Assembly: GCF_023566055.1 (NCBI RefSeq)
Contig: NZ_JALIQP010000004.1
Span: 488,562-552,561 of the forward strand
Direction of reading: 5' to 3'
DNA from: Halosolutus amylolyticus
GTDB lineage: Archaea; Halobacteriota; Halobacteria; Halobacteriales; Natrialbaceae
Length of the DNA stretch: 64,000 bases
Position 1 is the stretch's first letter; every line of letters begins with the position of its first letter. This document shows positions 52,691 to 61,406 of this stretch, piece after piece. The position numbers were made by a program, and so were the translations under genes. Below the pieces are notes generated by a model. That model saw only the letters and a program-made list of their open reading frames with translations. It ran no database searches and had not been told where the DNA came from.

Positions 52691-54447
52691 GGCGAGTATC
52701 GGTCGAACCGTCGCACACTCAGGCGGTACGAGAGGGCTGCGACGACGACCGCTCCGAATACGAGTAGCCCACTGGCCGTGAGCTGGAACGCGTCGACGCC
52801 GATGGACTGCACCCAGGTCCCGATGTCCTGGAACCACGTCCCAACGTCTAAGAGGGTGCCCCCATCTCTTCCGGCAGCCAGCTGGAAGAGGACTGACGGG
52901 AGAAAGCCCACGACACCAGCGACGAGCGCACGGGCGAGGTGAGCGTCGACGAGGAGTACGACCAGCAGCATCCCCGGGACCGTCACCCCGAGGAAGTGGA
53001 GGGTCGTCGTCAGCAATCGTGGCGGAATCACGTCACGGCTCTGTCCGATGCTGATCGCGCTGAACCGGGGAAACCACATCCCAACGGCGGGGGCGGTGGT
53101 GACGGCTACGAGCGTGACGAGGACACTGACCGCGACGAGCCCGGCGACGACTGGGAGTTCGAACGGCCCGGCCAGCGCGGCACCCACCGTCACGAGGACG
53201 ACGAGTGGGACCCCGAACAGAAGGCCCGGGAGCATCAGCCCACAGACGTACGCCGAGCCGGAGATGGCGATGAGCGTCGTCGAGAGGACAGGCCCCTCGT
53301 CTCCGAATGGGTTCATGGCGAACGTGGCGCCGGCAACCCAGGGGAGCAAGACGGCAGCGGCTGGGGCGAGGACGACCCATATCGAACCGAACTGTGCGCT
53401 CGAACTGATCAGTCCGCTCCCGGCCATCACCACGGGGAGCAGCAGGAAGTTGAGTCGGCGCGGGTCTCGGCGGGTTCGCAGGACGCTCCACTGGGCCACG
53501 CGACGAACCGGCTGGGGAACGCTGCGTGGAATCGCGACCGGGGTGATGGCGTCGGCAAGTGCCGTCCGCGTCCCATCGGTATCGGGCTCGGAACGCTCGG
53601 GGGACGCTGTCATTCCCTCTTCGCCGCTGACGGGGTCAGTGAACCAGAGGCGGCTCGCCTCCCGCTCGACGAGGGCAATGCCGACGAGGACGACGACGAG
53701 GCTCCCACTCACGATGACGCCAGCCCGGATCGTCGACCCACGGACGGGACTCCCGAGGACGGCGAGGTCCACGAACCACCCGACGGGGAGCACCGCGAGT
53801 TCCTCCTGGCCGACGCCGCCGAACTGAGGGAGTGTCACCAGGAGGTAGCCCCCCATGGCGAGGAGGGCGGCGACGCCCCCGAGGATGGTCTTGTAGCGGG
53901 CGACGAACGGGGAGGTGGCGATCAACAGCGCGATGGCGTAGCCCAGCGCCATTCCCACGAGGACGGCGGTGAGACCCAGGAGCACCGCTGCGAGCGGAAT
54001 TAGGACGGCACTCAGTGGCGAGGCAAAGAGGTAGACCGCCCCGCCCGTCAGGACCAGCACCGGCAAGCCAAGATACGCGAGCACGCGGAGCGTTTCTGCG
54101 ACCAACAGCCCCCCAACGACCGTCCGGGCGGAGACGGTCGTGAGCATGAGCGGTTCGGCATCGATGCGGGGGCGAGCGGAGACGACGCGCTGGGTGGCGA
54201 TGAACACGCCGAACAGCCAGAAGAGGGCGACCGTCCCGCGGGCGACCGGGGGCAGTGAGACTGGGCCGGCCCCGCTGATTGCATCGGAGAAAAGGTAGAG
54301 GAAGCCGACGAGCATGAGACACGGGAACACTAGTCCGGCGGCCATCAGGAACGCGCGGGCCTTGTCCTGCCAGATGGCTCTGACCGAGCGCCGGAACTCG
54401 AAGACGCCGACCTGGATGGCGTGTCGTGGCCAGCCGGGTTCAGCCAT
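52681..54447 (-). CDS. ABC-2-type exporter permease
   Basis: 588 residues with roughly twelve hydrophobic segments (LMAAGLVFPCLMLVGFLYLFSDAI, LVFVLTGGAVYLFASPLSAVLIPLAAVLLGL and others) and a cytoplasmic linker about residue 270-320 (SGEEGMTASPERSEPDTDGT). The layout is that of a two-half ABC-2 membrane protein. The gene overlaps the ATPase gene by eight bases. The substrate is unknown; such pairs export drugs, lipids or peptides. Confidence 0.85.
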   Translation of the reverse strand: MAEPGWPRHAIQVGVFEFRRSVRAIWQDKARAFLMAAGLVFPCLMLVGFLYLFSDAISGAGPVSLPPVARGTVALFWLFGVFIATQRVVSARPRIDAEPLMLTTVSARTVVGGLLVAETLRVLAYLGLPVLVLTGGAVYLFASPLSAVLIPLAAVLLGLTAVLVGMALGYAIALLIATSPFVARYKTILGGVAALLAMGGYLLVTLPQFGGVGQEELAVLPVGWFVDLAVLGSPVRGSTIRAGVIVSGSLVVVLVGIALVEREASRLWFTDPVSGEEGMTASPERSEPDTDGTRTALADAITPVAIPRSVPQPVRRVAQWSVLRTRRDPRRLNFLLLPVVMAGSGLISSSAQFGSIWVVLAPAAAVLLPWVAGATFAMNPFGDEGPVLSTTLIAISGSAYVCGLMLPGLLFGVPLVVLVTVGAALAGPFELPVVAGLVAVSVLVTLVAVTTAPAVGMWFPRFSAISIGQSRDVIPPRLLTTTLHFLGVTVPGMLLVVLLVDAHLARALVAGVVGFLPSVLFQLAAGRDGGTLLDVGTWFQDIGTWVQSIGVDAFQLTASGLLVFGAVVVAALSYRLSVRRFDRYSPPT

Positions 54448-55210
54448 CCCTCGCCTCCACGGACGCCTCCGCTACCGGGTCGGTGCTCGTGAGTTCGAGG
54501 AACGCGTCTTCGAGGGTCCGCGTCTCGCCGGTCTCGGCACGCTGGGTCAGTTGATCGGGCGTGTCCTCGGCGACGAGTTGCCCCTCGTAGAGGATGCCGA
54601 CGGTATCGGCGATCTCCTCGACCACCGGGAGGATGTGGGTCGAGAGGAAGACCGTCGTCCCCTCGTCGGTGAGTTCGCGGATGAGTTCGCGGATGGTTCG
54701 AGCCGCGCGCGGGTCGAGGCCCGAGGTGGGTTCGTCGAGGAAGGCGACGTCGGGACTGTGGAGGATGGCCTGGACGTAGGCGACCTTCTGTCGCATCCCC
54801 TTCGAGTAGTCGGCGATGCGGGTCGTGGCGTCCTCGGGCGGCAGGCCAAGCTGGTCGAGGAGGCCGTCGATGCGGTCCTGGGTGTCCTGCTGGGGGAGAT
54901 CCCGGAGTCCGGCGACGTACTCGAGTTGTTCGTACGCCGTGGCCTGCTCGTAGAGTGGTGGTTCCTCGGGAAGGTAGCCGATGTGGGAGCGGAGGGCGTC
55001 CCGGTCGGTGACGGAGACTCCGGCGACGGTCGCACTGCCGCTGGTCGGCGTCGTCAGGCCGGTGAGCATCCGCATCGTCGTGGTCTTGCCGGAACCGTTG
55101 GGGCCAAGAAAGCCGTAGACGGTCCCGTCGGGAACGGCCAGGTCGAGTCGGTCGACGGCGGTCGTCTCGCCGTAGCGTTTGGTCAGGGCAGTGGTTTCGA
55201 TGGCTTCCAT
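54440..55210 (-). CDS. ABC-2-type exporter ATP-binding protein
   Basis: 256 residues. Walker A GPNGSGKTT, signature YSKGMRQKVAYVQAI, Walker B DVAFLDEPTSGLDP and H-loop FLSTHIL are complete. The CcmA/NatA-like pattern GFLGPNGSGKTTTMRMLTGL and the C-terminal GILYEGQLVAEDTPDQL with a TLEDAFLELT end are typical of ABC-2 exporters. It is the first gene of the two-gene operon. Confidence 0.94.
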   Translation of the reverse strand: MEAIETTALTKRYGETTAVDRLDLAVPDGTVYGFLGPNGSGKTTTMRMLTGLTTPTSGSATVAGVSVTDRDALRSHIGYLPEEPPLYEQATAYEQLEYVAGLRDLPQQDTQDRIDGLLDQLGLPPEDATTRIADYSKGMRQKVAYVQAILHSPDVAFLDEPTSGLDPRAARTIRELIRELTDEGTTVFLSTHILPVVEEIADTVGILYEGQLVAEDTPDQLTQRAETGETRTLEDAFLELTSTDPVAEASVEARDG

Positions 55211-55298
55211 GGAGGGCGTTGGGAGCGCTATCGGCCCACGGCCTGAAATAAGTCACTCTCTCGGAACGTTAATCTGAGTGGAACATGAAGTGTGCACG

Positions 55299-55375
<77 letters not shown>

Positions 55376-55512
55376 CAATACCCAGGACATCGAACTTCAC
55401 GGAAAACACATCTACCTAGATAGCCGAGGCTACTCAACCATGCTGGCATCATATAAATAAGACCCAGAACACAATATGAAGTTTAAGTGCGTAGCACACG
55501 GTATGCTTTGCT
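55376..55512. other. promoter region of the MNT/HEPN pair
   Basis: A TATA-like GTTTAAGTG lies at 55481-55489, giving a leaderless ATG at 55513. The pentamers TAGCA (55492-55496) and TGCTA (55509-55513) form a weak inverted repeat spanning the start site and could be an operator. Confidence 0.4.
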
Positions 55513-56205
55513 ATGGAAAGCAAGTCGAATACTGTGTCAGGAGGTGGATCGAAGATTGTCCTCGATGTCCCCGCCCAGGACACGAATCTATTCAAGAGTC
55601 AGGCCGTTCACGAGGTCCTCTCGTTTTTATCTCGATACCATACTGACGAGTTCTCGATCACGGAACTGACCGACGCGGTAGACTACTCCCAGCCCAGCAT
55701 CTCAAAGGCCGTCGACATCCTGGTCGCCAACGATCTCGTCACCGACCATCGGGAAGGGAACGCTCGACTGGTACAGATCAACCGGGAACGGTTGCACCAT
55801 CCCGACGATCCGTTTCTACAGATCCCGCAAGCAGAATTCCACACCCCCGTCCGCACCGCCATCGACGAATTAGTAGAACGGCTTGACGACATAGTCGGTA
55901 TCGTGTTGTACGGCAGTGTCGCGCGTGGAGACGCTGATCGGCGGAGTGACATCGACCTGTGGGTTCTCGTCGAGGAGGACCGGATGGTGAATCAACGAAC
56001 TGCGAACCGCGTCCGGCAAGACCTCGAAGACCGTGAGTTCGACACCGGTCGGTACGCATACGAGATCGACGTCGAATCGCTTCCAGCCGTCCCGAACTAC
56101 ACTGACGAACTCCAAGACATACTCAGCGATGGCCTCGTCGTCCACGACACAGAGAACTTCGAAACCGTCCGGAAGATGGTGTTCCACGGTGATCTCGATG
56201 AGTAG
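55513..56205 (+). CDS. MNT-type nucleotidyltransferase antitoxin with winged helix
   Basis: 230 residues. Residues about 25-95 are a winged helix (HEVLSFLSRYHTDEFSITELTDAVDYSQPSISKAVDILVANDLV) that may bind the operon promoter. Residues about 110-225 are a minimal nucleotidyltransferase with GSVARGDADRRSDIDLWV (G-S and D-x-D) and a third carboxylate in YEIDVESL. MNT antitoxins modify or bind their HEPN partner. It overlaps the next gene by eight bases, the usual toxin-antitoxin layout. Confidence 0.88.
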   Translation: MESKSNTVSGGGSKIVLDVPAQDTNLFKSQAVHEVLSFLSRYHTDEFSITELTDAVDYSQPSISKAVDILVANDLVTDHREGNARLVQINRERLHHPDDPFLQIPQAEFHTPVRTAIDELVERLDDIVGIVLYGSVARGDADRRSDIDLWVLVEEDRMVNQRTANRVRQDLEDREFDTGRYAYEIDVESLPAVPNYTDELQDILSDGLVVHDTENFETVRKMVFHGDLDE

Positions 56206-56713
56206 GGAATCCGATCCAGAGGTCATCACGGACGCGCTCACCGCGGCCATCGACGCGTTCAACGAGGAAGGATACGGCGTCCCTACGCGAGAGGAGGCGA
56301 TTGACGCAGACGCTGACTGGAAAACCCAGCTGACGAAGGCGTGCCGATTGCTGGCTGCAGTCGATACGATCGCCGAGCAAGGATTCTACACCGCCACTAT
56401 CGAATTGTGTTTCGGCGCGACCGAACGATCGGTTGAAGCCTTCGCGTTAGCCGAAGGCGGCGACGAGATCGATGATTTCCACGACCACACCACTTGCTAC
56501 GATCGTGCCACCGACCTCGGACTTCTCTCCGCCGCAACGACACGCGAACTCCGGCAACTGTACGCCATCAACCGCACCGACAGTTACTACGGCGGACGAC
56601 GCCCGACAGAGCGCCAAGCAAACACGATGCAACAACTCGCTCGAAGTATCCACGAACACGTCACAAATCAAATCAGGGAAGGTGGCGTCTGCGTCTGCAA
56701 TTCACGAAACTAA
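56198..56713 (+). CDS. HEPN-like toxin partner of the MNT antitoxin
   Basis: 171 residues from MSRESDPEVITDALT (56198). It is mostly helical: KACRLLAAVDTIAEQGFYTATIELCFGATERSVEAFALAEG, then DHTTCYDRATDLGLLSAATTRELRQLY. The HEPN active-site position reads NRTDSYYGGRRP: the Arg is present but no His lies within the next six residues, so the classical R-x4-6-H RNase motif is not seen. It could use Tyr instead, or act non-enzymatically. The GGVCVCNSRN tail is unusual. Confidence 0.75.
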   Translation: MSRESDPEVITDALTAAIDAFNEEGYGVPTREEAIDADADWKTQLTKACRLLAAVDTIAEQGFYTATIELCFGATERSVEAFALAEGGDEIDDFHDHTTCYDRATDLGLLSAATTRELRQLYAINRTDSYYGGRRPTERQANTMQQLARSIHEHVTNQIREGGVCVCNSRN

Positions 56714-56886
56714 CGGCTTTCCACTAACAGGCAGATTCCTCACTCACAACCCAACCACTTGTTCGAAGCAATTTACTCTACAGCAATAACATCCTCGTGA
56801 GCTCACGCAGCACACGACAAGAGTGGTGTGCGGGACGAGCCAAAATTCCCGGCTCTGTTGAAATCATCAGCAGTTGATATAAACAG

Positions 56887-57862
56887 CGTGCTGAATACAC
56901 AGCGCTGGCCGTGTTTAGACGCCGCTCAGTTGGCGTCTCGACCGGGATTATGTGGGGTTGAGCGAGGAAGCGGCGAGTATGCCGTCTCAACTCGCCCAGT
57001 TCACCGACCGATGCGTCGATTTGTCCCAGAACGCTGTCATCGGTAAGCCAGCGCCGGCGATCAAGAAGGGTGACGGCGGCTACGCTGACTGGGTGATCGT
57101 CTCGATCCACTGCCTCCGAGAGTACCTGAACCAGCCCTACCGCCGGTTGCTCGATATTCTGCATGAGATGCCCGGAATCGCCGCTAAACTCGGACTTTCT
57201 GTGGATCAGCTACCGGATTTCACCACCGTCTGCACGCGGAAACAAGATCTCAAAATGCGGATCTGGCGGGTGTTACTGCGGTTGTCTGTCTCACTGCACG
57301 AACTCGGCGACGTTCAGGCGATCGACGCAACTGGGTTCAAACGCCATCAAGCCAGCCGTCACTACGTTCTTCGTGTCGGCTACAATTTTGACGATATCAA
57401 GACGACAGCGCTCGTTGATTGCGATACCAGCGTCATCCTCGATATCCATTGCTCGATGAAACAACCGCACGACACTCAGGTCGGACGGCAGGTACTGACG
57501 AGAAATCTCACCCGATTGACCACGATCACCGCCGACAAAAGTTACGACTGGGACGCGCTGCGGCACGAACTCAGAGACGCTGGCATTCGCCCGGTGATCA
57601 AACATCGAGAGTTCTACGCACTCGACAAAGCGCATAACGCTCGCCACGACGAGAACGTCTATCACCGCCGCTCGATCGTCGAAGCGATCTTCTTCGCTCT
57701 AAAACATCGATTCGGCGAGACGTTACGGGCCAGAACGTGGTTTGGCCAGTTCAGAGAGCTCGTCCTAAAGGCTGCCGTCAGAAACATCGAGCAAGCCGTG
57801 AAGCTCTGATACCACTGATCTCACGCGTCTAAACAAGCCCAACAGCGCATATTCAGCAAAGC
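56887..57862 (+). mobile_element. IS5-type insertion sequence, apparently intact
   Basis: The ends are TGTTTAGACGC (56912-56922) and GCGTCTAAACA (57825-57835), flanked outside by a second inverted block: CGTGCTGAATACACAGCGCT (56887 on) against, on the other strand, GCTTTGCTGAATATGCGCTG (57862 back). The element is 924 bp by the inner repeats or about 976 bp by the outer. No clear target duplication was seen. Confidence 0.75.
56979..57809 (+). CDS. IS5-type transposase
   Basis: 276 residues from ATG 56979 (MPSQLAQFTDRCVDLSQN); an in-frame GTG at 56952 gives nine more residues. A DDE-type domain is visible: Asp in DVQAIDATGF, Asp in TTITADKSYDWD, Glu in RRSIVEAIFFALKHRFGET. The frame is complete and ends just before the right inverted repeat. 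It could be active and could act on the decayed copy at 3.8 kb, whose ends it would recognise. Confidence 0.9.
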   Translation: MPSQLAQFTDRCVDLSQNAVIGKPAPAIKKGDGGYADWVIVSIHCLREYLNQPYRRLLDILHEMPGIAAKLGLSVDQLPDFTTVCTRKQDLKMRIWRVLLRLSVSLHELGDVQAIDATGFKRHQASRHYVLRVGYNFDDIKTTALVDCDTSVILDIHCSMKQPHDTQVGRQVLTRNLTRLTTITADKSYDWDALRHELRDAGIRPVIKHREFYALDKAHNARHDENVYHRRSIVEAIFFALKHRFGETLRARTWFGQFRELVLKAAVRNIEQAVKL

Positions 57863-58039
57863 TATCTCAAAATTGCTTAATCCGAGTTTGCCAAGGCCCC
57901 ATCTGGACCCATTCGTGCAGGGTGAGTCTTCCCAGTCCAAGGGAATAGGGTGGAGCCGATAGTAAAACCAATTTCTGTAAGCAATCGAGGTACGTTGGTC
58001 GTCCCGGTTCACGTTGCTCGGTAAGTGTGCCTGATACCG

Positions 58040-59254
58040 TCATCCACCGAGCCACCAGCCGTAGAGCTTCTCCTGCTCCTCGGCGTCGGGGTGTTTCTTC
58101 GATTGGCCGTACGTTTTCCCCTTTAGGAGTTGTCGTTCGACTGTATTCGCGGCGAGACGGAGTGCATGGGTAGCGCCGTAACCCTCGCCGTCGGCGGTGA
58201 AGTAGCCTCGATCAGTGACCAGCCTGATTCGTGCCAGCACGAGCGGCACGCCCCGGGTCTGTTCCTTGTGCTCTTGCAGTTCGATGCTGGCCTTGATCAC
58301 CTGCATATCGCCGTACTTCGAGGTCATGCTCTCGATCAACGCGGAGACGCCGTCGTAGTCCATGCCATCGAGCAGGTCGAGACCAAACACTTGCACAGGC
58401 TGGCGCCCGTCGTCTTGCTCCCAAGTGAGTGCCTTGATGACATCCGTCTTCGTGACGATACCGCTGGGCTCGTCTGTCTCGCTGTCAGTAACGACGAGCG
58501 AGGAGATTTCCTGCTCGAACATCGTCTCGACCACCTCGTCGAGCGTTGCGTCTCGCCCGATGGTCACGACCGCATCGGACATCAGGTTCCGGACCGGCAG
58601 ATCAAGCATCCGATCAGACTCCCCCTCGCGCGCGCCGAAGCCCCCGTGGCTCCCACCGGCGGCTTTCCCACCGCCGCCGACGTTGCCGGATGACCCCCCC
58701 TGGCTTCGACTCCCCCCTCGCGTCGTGAACTCGATGACATCGTAGAGACTTAGCATCCCCACTACTTCGTCATCCTCGACGACCGGGAGATGGGCGATGC
58801 CCGATTCCCGCAGAGTGTTGAGCGCTTCTCCGATACCGATCTCGGGGGTCACGCTGATCAACTCGGCCGAGTGCGCTTCGTCGACGGTCGCCGCGTCGAG
58901 GAACGGACGGACGGCCGCGAGGACGGCATCTGCGGTTACGACGCCATAGACGCGTTCGTCGTCGAGGACGGGAAGTGTCTTGGCGTCGCTCCCGATCATG
59001 AGCCGGGCGACCTCGCGGACGTCTTCGGTTCGTTCGACGGCCGGGACGTGTTGCACCTGCGAGCCGACCTTCGCGGAGGGCTGATTGGACGACGATGCCA
59101 GCTGTCGACGGCTGACGACGCCGCGATACTCGTCGCCGTCCGTGACGACGACGGCGTCGAGCTCCTGGTTCTCAAACGCACCTGCGACCTTCGAGAGCGG
59201 TGTCCCAATGTCGAATTCGGTGAACGACGTGGAAACGATCTCGGTGATGTCCAT
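58040..59254 (-). CDS. four-CBS-domain protein with C-terminal RaiA/HPF-like extension
   Basis: 404 residues. CBS motifs lie at about 1-58 (TSFTEFDIGTPLSKVAGAFENQELDAVVVTDGDEYRGVVSR), 66-125, 130-185 and 218-285 (VRNLMSDAVVTIGRDATLDEVVETM), with a glycine-rich linker (about 187-213, GGSSGNVGGGGKAAGGSHGG). The last 110 residues (SALIESMTSKYGDMQVIKASIELQEH ... VLARIRLVTDRGYFTADGEGYGATHALRLAANTVERQLLKGK) resemble the S30AE/HPF fold that binds ribosomes, or a related hydroxide-sensing fold. CBS pairs bind adenine nucleotides. Energy sensing coupled to ribosomes is a plausible role. Confidence 0.82.
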   Translation of the reverse strand: MDITEIVSTSFTEFDIGTPLSKVAGAFENQELDAVVVTDGDEYRGVVSRRQLASSSNQPSAKVGSQVQHVPAVERTEDVREVARLMIGSDAKTLPVLDDERVYGVVTADAVLAAVRPFLDAATVDEAHSAELISVTPEIGIGEALNTLRESGIAHLPVVEDDEVVGMLSLYDVIEFTTRGGSRSQGGSSGNVGGGGKAAGGSHGGFGAREGESDRMLDLPVRNLMSDAVVTIGRDATLDEVVETMFEQEISSLVVTDSETDEPSGIVTKTDVIKALTWEQDDGRQPVQVFGLDLLDGMDYDGVSALIESMTSKYGDMQVIKASIELQEHKEQTRGVPLVLARIRLVTDRGYFTADGEGYGATHALRLAANTVERQLLKGKTYGQSKKHPDAEEQEKLYGWWLGG

Positions 59255-59683
59255 GTTGACTCTCTCTCAGTAGAGGATCGCCGTACGGTTATGACTGTCC
59301 CACGACCGAGAGGCGAGGAGCCGTGAGCTCGAACTCAATTCCCGTGGGCTGATTCGATCACGGAACAGGAGTTGGTAGAAATCGACTGCGAGATAGAGAG
59401 GCTGAGGGCACAGTACGAAAGGGTGGGATCGAAATTTTCCCTTGTAACTCGGCAGTAGGGCGTTTGACGCTCCAATTCTAATATGAAACGAATATTTTTA
59501 CTGCGCCGGCCCTGTTGAAACCCTCAGTAGATGATATATTTCGGAGGTCGTGCTGAAAACAGGGCGCAAATGCAACACACTTCTAACCAGCGAGAGATCG
59601 TGAATGATCAGTACAGGAGGTATACTTCTCTCTAACAGTACAGTCGAATTGTCATACCATTCAGTGGTCATCCACTGATCGCG
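59255..59683. other. gene-poor interval with repeat copy G
   Basis: About 430 bases between the CBS gene and a small hypothetical gene. Nothing coding is seen. The 59508-59580 stretch is a long copy of the IS-end repeat. Confidence 0.5.
59508..59580 (+). repeat. dispersed IS-end repeat, copy G (long form)
   Basis: CTGTTGAAACCCTCAGTAGA, then TGATATA and CGTGCTGAAAACAGGGCGC matches, over about 55 bases, the flank left of the intact IS (56852-56906: CTGTTGAAATCATCAGCAGT, TGATATA, CGTGCTGAATACACAGCGC). So the repeat is longer than the IS ends alone. Confidence 0.6.
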
Positions 59684-59899
59684 TTACCCGCACAAATTCT
59701 GCTGCTTTGCTCGATACTCGGCCCCGAACTGCAGTTGATCGTTACGCGAGAGCTTGATGTCGTGTTCCGCCAGTAGCTCAACCATCTGCTCAGTATCGTA
59801 CTCGTACCATAGTGCGAGAAGCCACACGTTCTTCTGCACGTACTCATAATTACGGCGCAGAACCCGTGGATCAAGTGGATCAACCTCGATGGAACACAT
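59684..59899 (-). CDS. small hypothetical protein (71 aa)
   Basis: MCSIEVDPLDPRVLRRNYEY, then VQKNVWLLALWYEYDTEQMVELLAEHDIKL and a polar end with a final Cys. It looks like a compact helical cytosolic protein with two Trp. Haloarchaeal codon bias. No family recognised; no partner. Confidence 0.5.
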   Translation of the reverse strand: MCSIEVDPLDPRVLRRNYEYVQKNVWLLALWYEYDTEQMVELLAEHDIKLSRNDQLQFGAEYRAKQQNLCG

Positions 59900-60096
59900 C
59901 GAAACTAAGTTTGATGTCTGGAATCATAAAACAAGAGTATAACTCTGCTATTACGACTTACCCATGCTTCAGGTGGAAATAACCGAGCAGTTCGCACTAG
60001 TTGGGGGATGATGTTATGACCGTTGAGAACCTGCTTAGTTTAACATAATGAGTGCAATGAAGTGGGCACACTTCGAAAAAAGGAGGATCGGCGTTC

Positions 60097-60291
60097 GTGG
60101 ATGAACCCGCTCTCAGTCTTCGGATCGTAGGGGCTGTTGCAGATGTAATGGGTATTGACCCAGTTGACTGTCCCCCACTCTTCGAAGCTATCAATCCGGA
60201 TGCTTTGGACACCCTATTCGAAGGGAAGAAGTCTCGCGGATCTCTCGTCTTCGAATACGCTGGATACATCGTCACTGTAGACAACGGGTGA
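60097..60291 (+). CDS. HalOD1-type output-domain protein, short
   Basis: 64 residues from GTG 60097, with a Shine-Dalgarno-like GGAGG ten bases upstream (60082-60086); the frame is also open upstream, so the N terminus is uncertain. The HalOD1 core is visible: LRIVGAVADVMGIDPVDCPP, LFEAINPDALDTLF, then GSLVFEYAGYIVTVDN. HalOD1 proteins are haloarchaeal output modules of two-component and related signalling, often free-standing. Confidence 0.75.
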   Translation: MDEPALSLRIVGAVADVMGIDPVDCPPLFEAINPDALDTLFEGKKSRGSLVFEYAGYIVTVDNG

Positions 60292-60941
60292 ACATCACTC
60301 TAATCGAACCGGACGAGCCGTAACGAATTCCTCATGACGTTTTTCGTCCAAGCGCTCGAAACCAGCACTCACGGTTAGTACGGACGCTCCACAGCACAGC
60401 TGATTCACTATATTGAGAGCGGAAAAACCTTGATCGCCGTGCTGCACTAATGCTCTGCATCTCGCACGTCAGTTCTGACAGCAGTTCGGTAGTTCGTTGC
60501 GTCTCTGCTGAATAGATAGCGCGAATGTCGCACGAAGGCTAACTCGACTTACGGGAGTGGTGATCGCTCAGTGCAGGCGAAGGATGTAATGCGTCAGATT
60601 GTGATCTAACCGACCTCTGATAGAAATTGCATGCAGAGCATGGGTTCAGCGTTTGGCTTCGATTGTTTCAAGCCATTTTGATCGGTCTTTGAACGCTCTG
60701 GTGATTCATTAAATATATGAATTAATTATAATTAAGAAATCATCAGAATCGATAGTCTGGTCCGGGAGACATTCGAAAATCCATGCGTTGTTGTAAAGGA
60801 GGAAACACGACCCCTCAATTCCCGCCCGTCCTGAATCGCAGCGACTCGCTGAATGGAGCCACTCCTCCTCACTTGGTGAATAACATCACCACGTTGGGCG
60901 AGTGAAATGAGTTTGAAACTGGAGTTACTCAATCACACCTC
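60292..60941. other. gene-poor interval holding a MITE-like element
   Basis: About 650 bases. It holds the 60503-60651 element (next entry) and an AT-rich tract at 60712-60740 (TTAAATATATGAATTAATTA). No gene is seen. Confidence 0.5.
60503..60651. mobile_element. candidate 149-bp MITE derived from the IS5-type element
   Basis: The left end is TCTGCTGAATAGATAGCGCG (copy H). The right end reads, on the other strand, CGCTGAACCCATGCTCTGC, like the outer end of the decayed IS at 3.8 kb. Ends facing outward, no coding content and small size fit a miniature element mobilised by the IS5-type transposase. No target duplication was identified. Confidence 0.45.
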
Positions 60942-61349
60942 TCACTCGTGGATGTCGTACGGTTCGACCAGCGTCAGGATCTTCTGTTCCAGTTCACCGC
61001 CAATAAACTGGATGTAACCCGTTTCAGTCTCATAGTCGATTATCCGAGCCTCCTCCAATTTTGGAAGATGGGTATGGTGAAGTGCGATCCGGATGCGCTG
61101 TCGGTGTTCGTCTGACTCTCGTTTTGCGTCTTCATCCCGAACCCGGTCTGCAACGCGATCTACGAGCACATCGTATTCCAGTGTCTTCTCGGATGCGTTG
61201 TCCAATGCGTCAAGGATGGCGCGCCGATGTTCGTTCGCTACTGCCGACAGAATCGTATCGGGGGAGATTGGTTTCTCACGCCCCGAAGAACCGGAACCCG
61301 CATCAATTGACTGGATATTACGTGTCCCCAGCTTTCGACTCTCATCCAT
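60942..61349 (-). CDS. DUF7344-like winged-helix protein
   Basis: 135 residues from ATG 61349; a GTG two codons upstream is possible. The helix pattern DTILSAVANEHRRAILDALDNASEKTLEYDVLVDRVADRV, then HRQRIRIALHHTHLPKLEEARIIDYETETGYIQF, is that of haloarchaeal DUF7344 regulators (MarR/ArsR-like wing). It is probably a DNA-binding regulator of the nearby HalOD1/HTH-10 genes or of a distant target. Confidence 0.82.
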   Translation of the reverse strand: MDESRKLGTRNIQSIDAGSGSSGREKPISPDTILSAVANEHRRAILDALDNASEKTLEYDVLVDRVADRVRDEDAKRESDEHRQRIRIALHHTHLPKLEEARIIDYETETGYIQFIGGELEQKILTLVEPYDIHE

Positions 61350-61406
61350 ACTCACCTAGCGTCGGCCCAACTGTCTGGTTCTGTCCCATGGTGTATAATG
61401 GAACAG

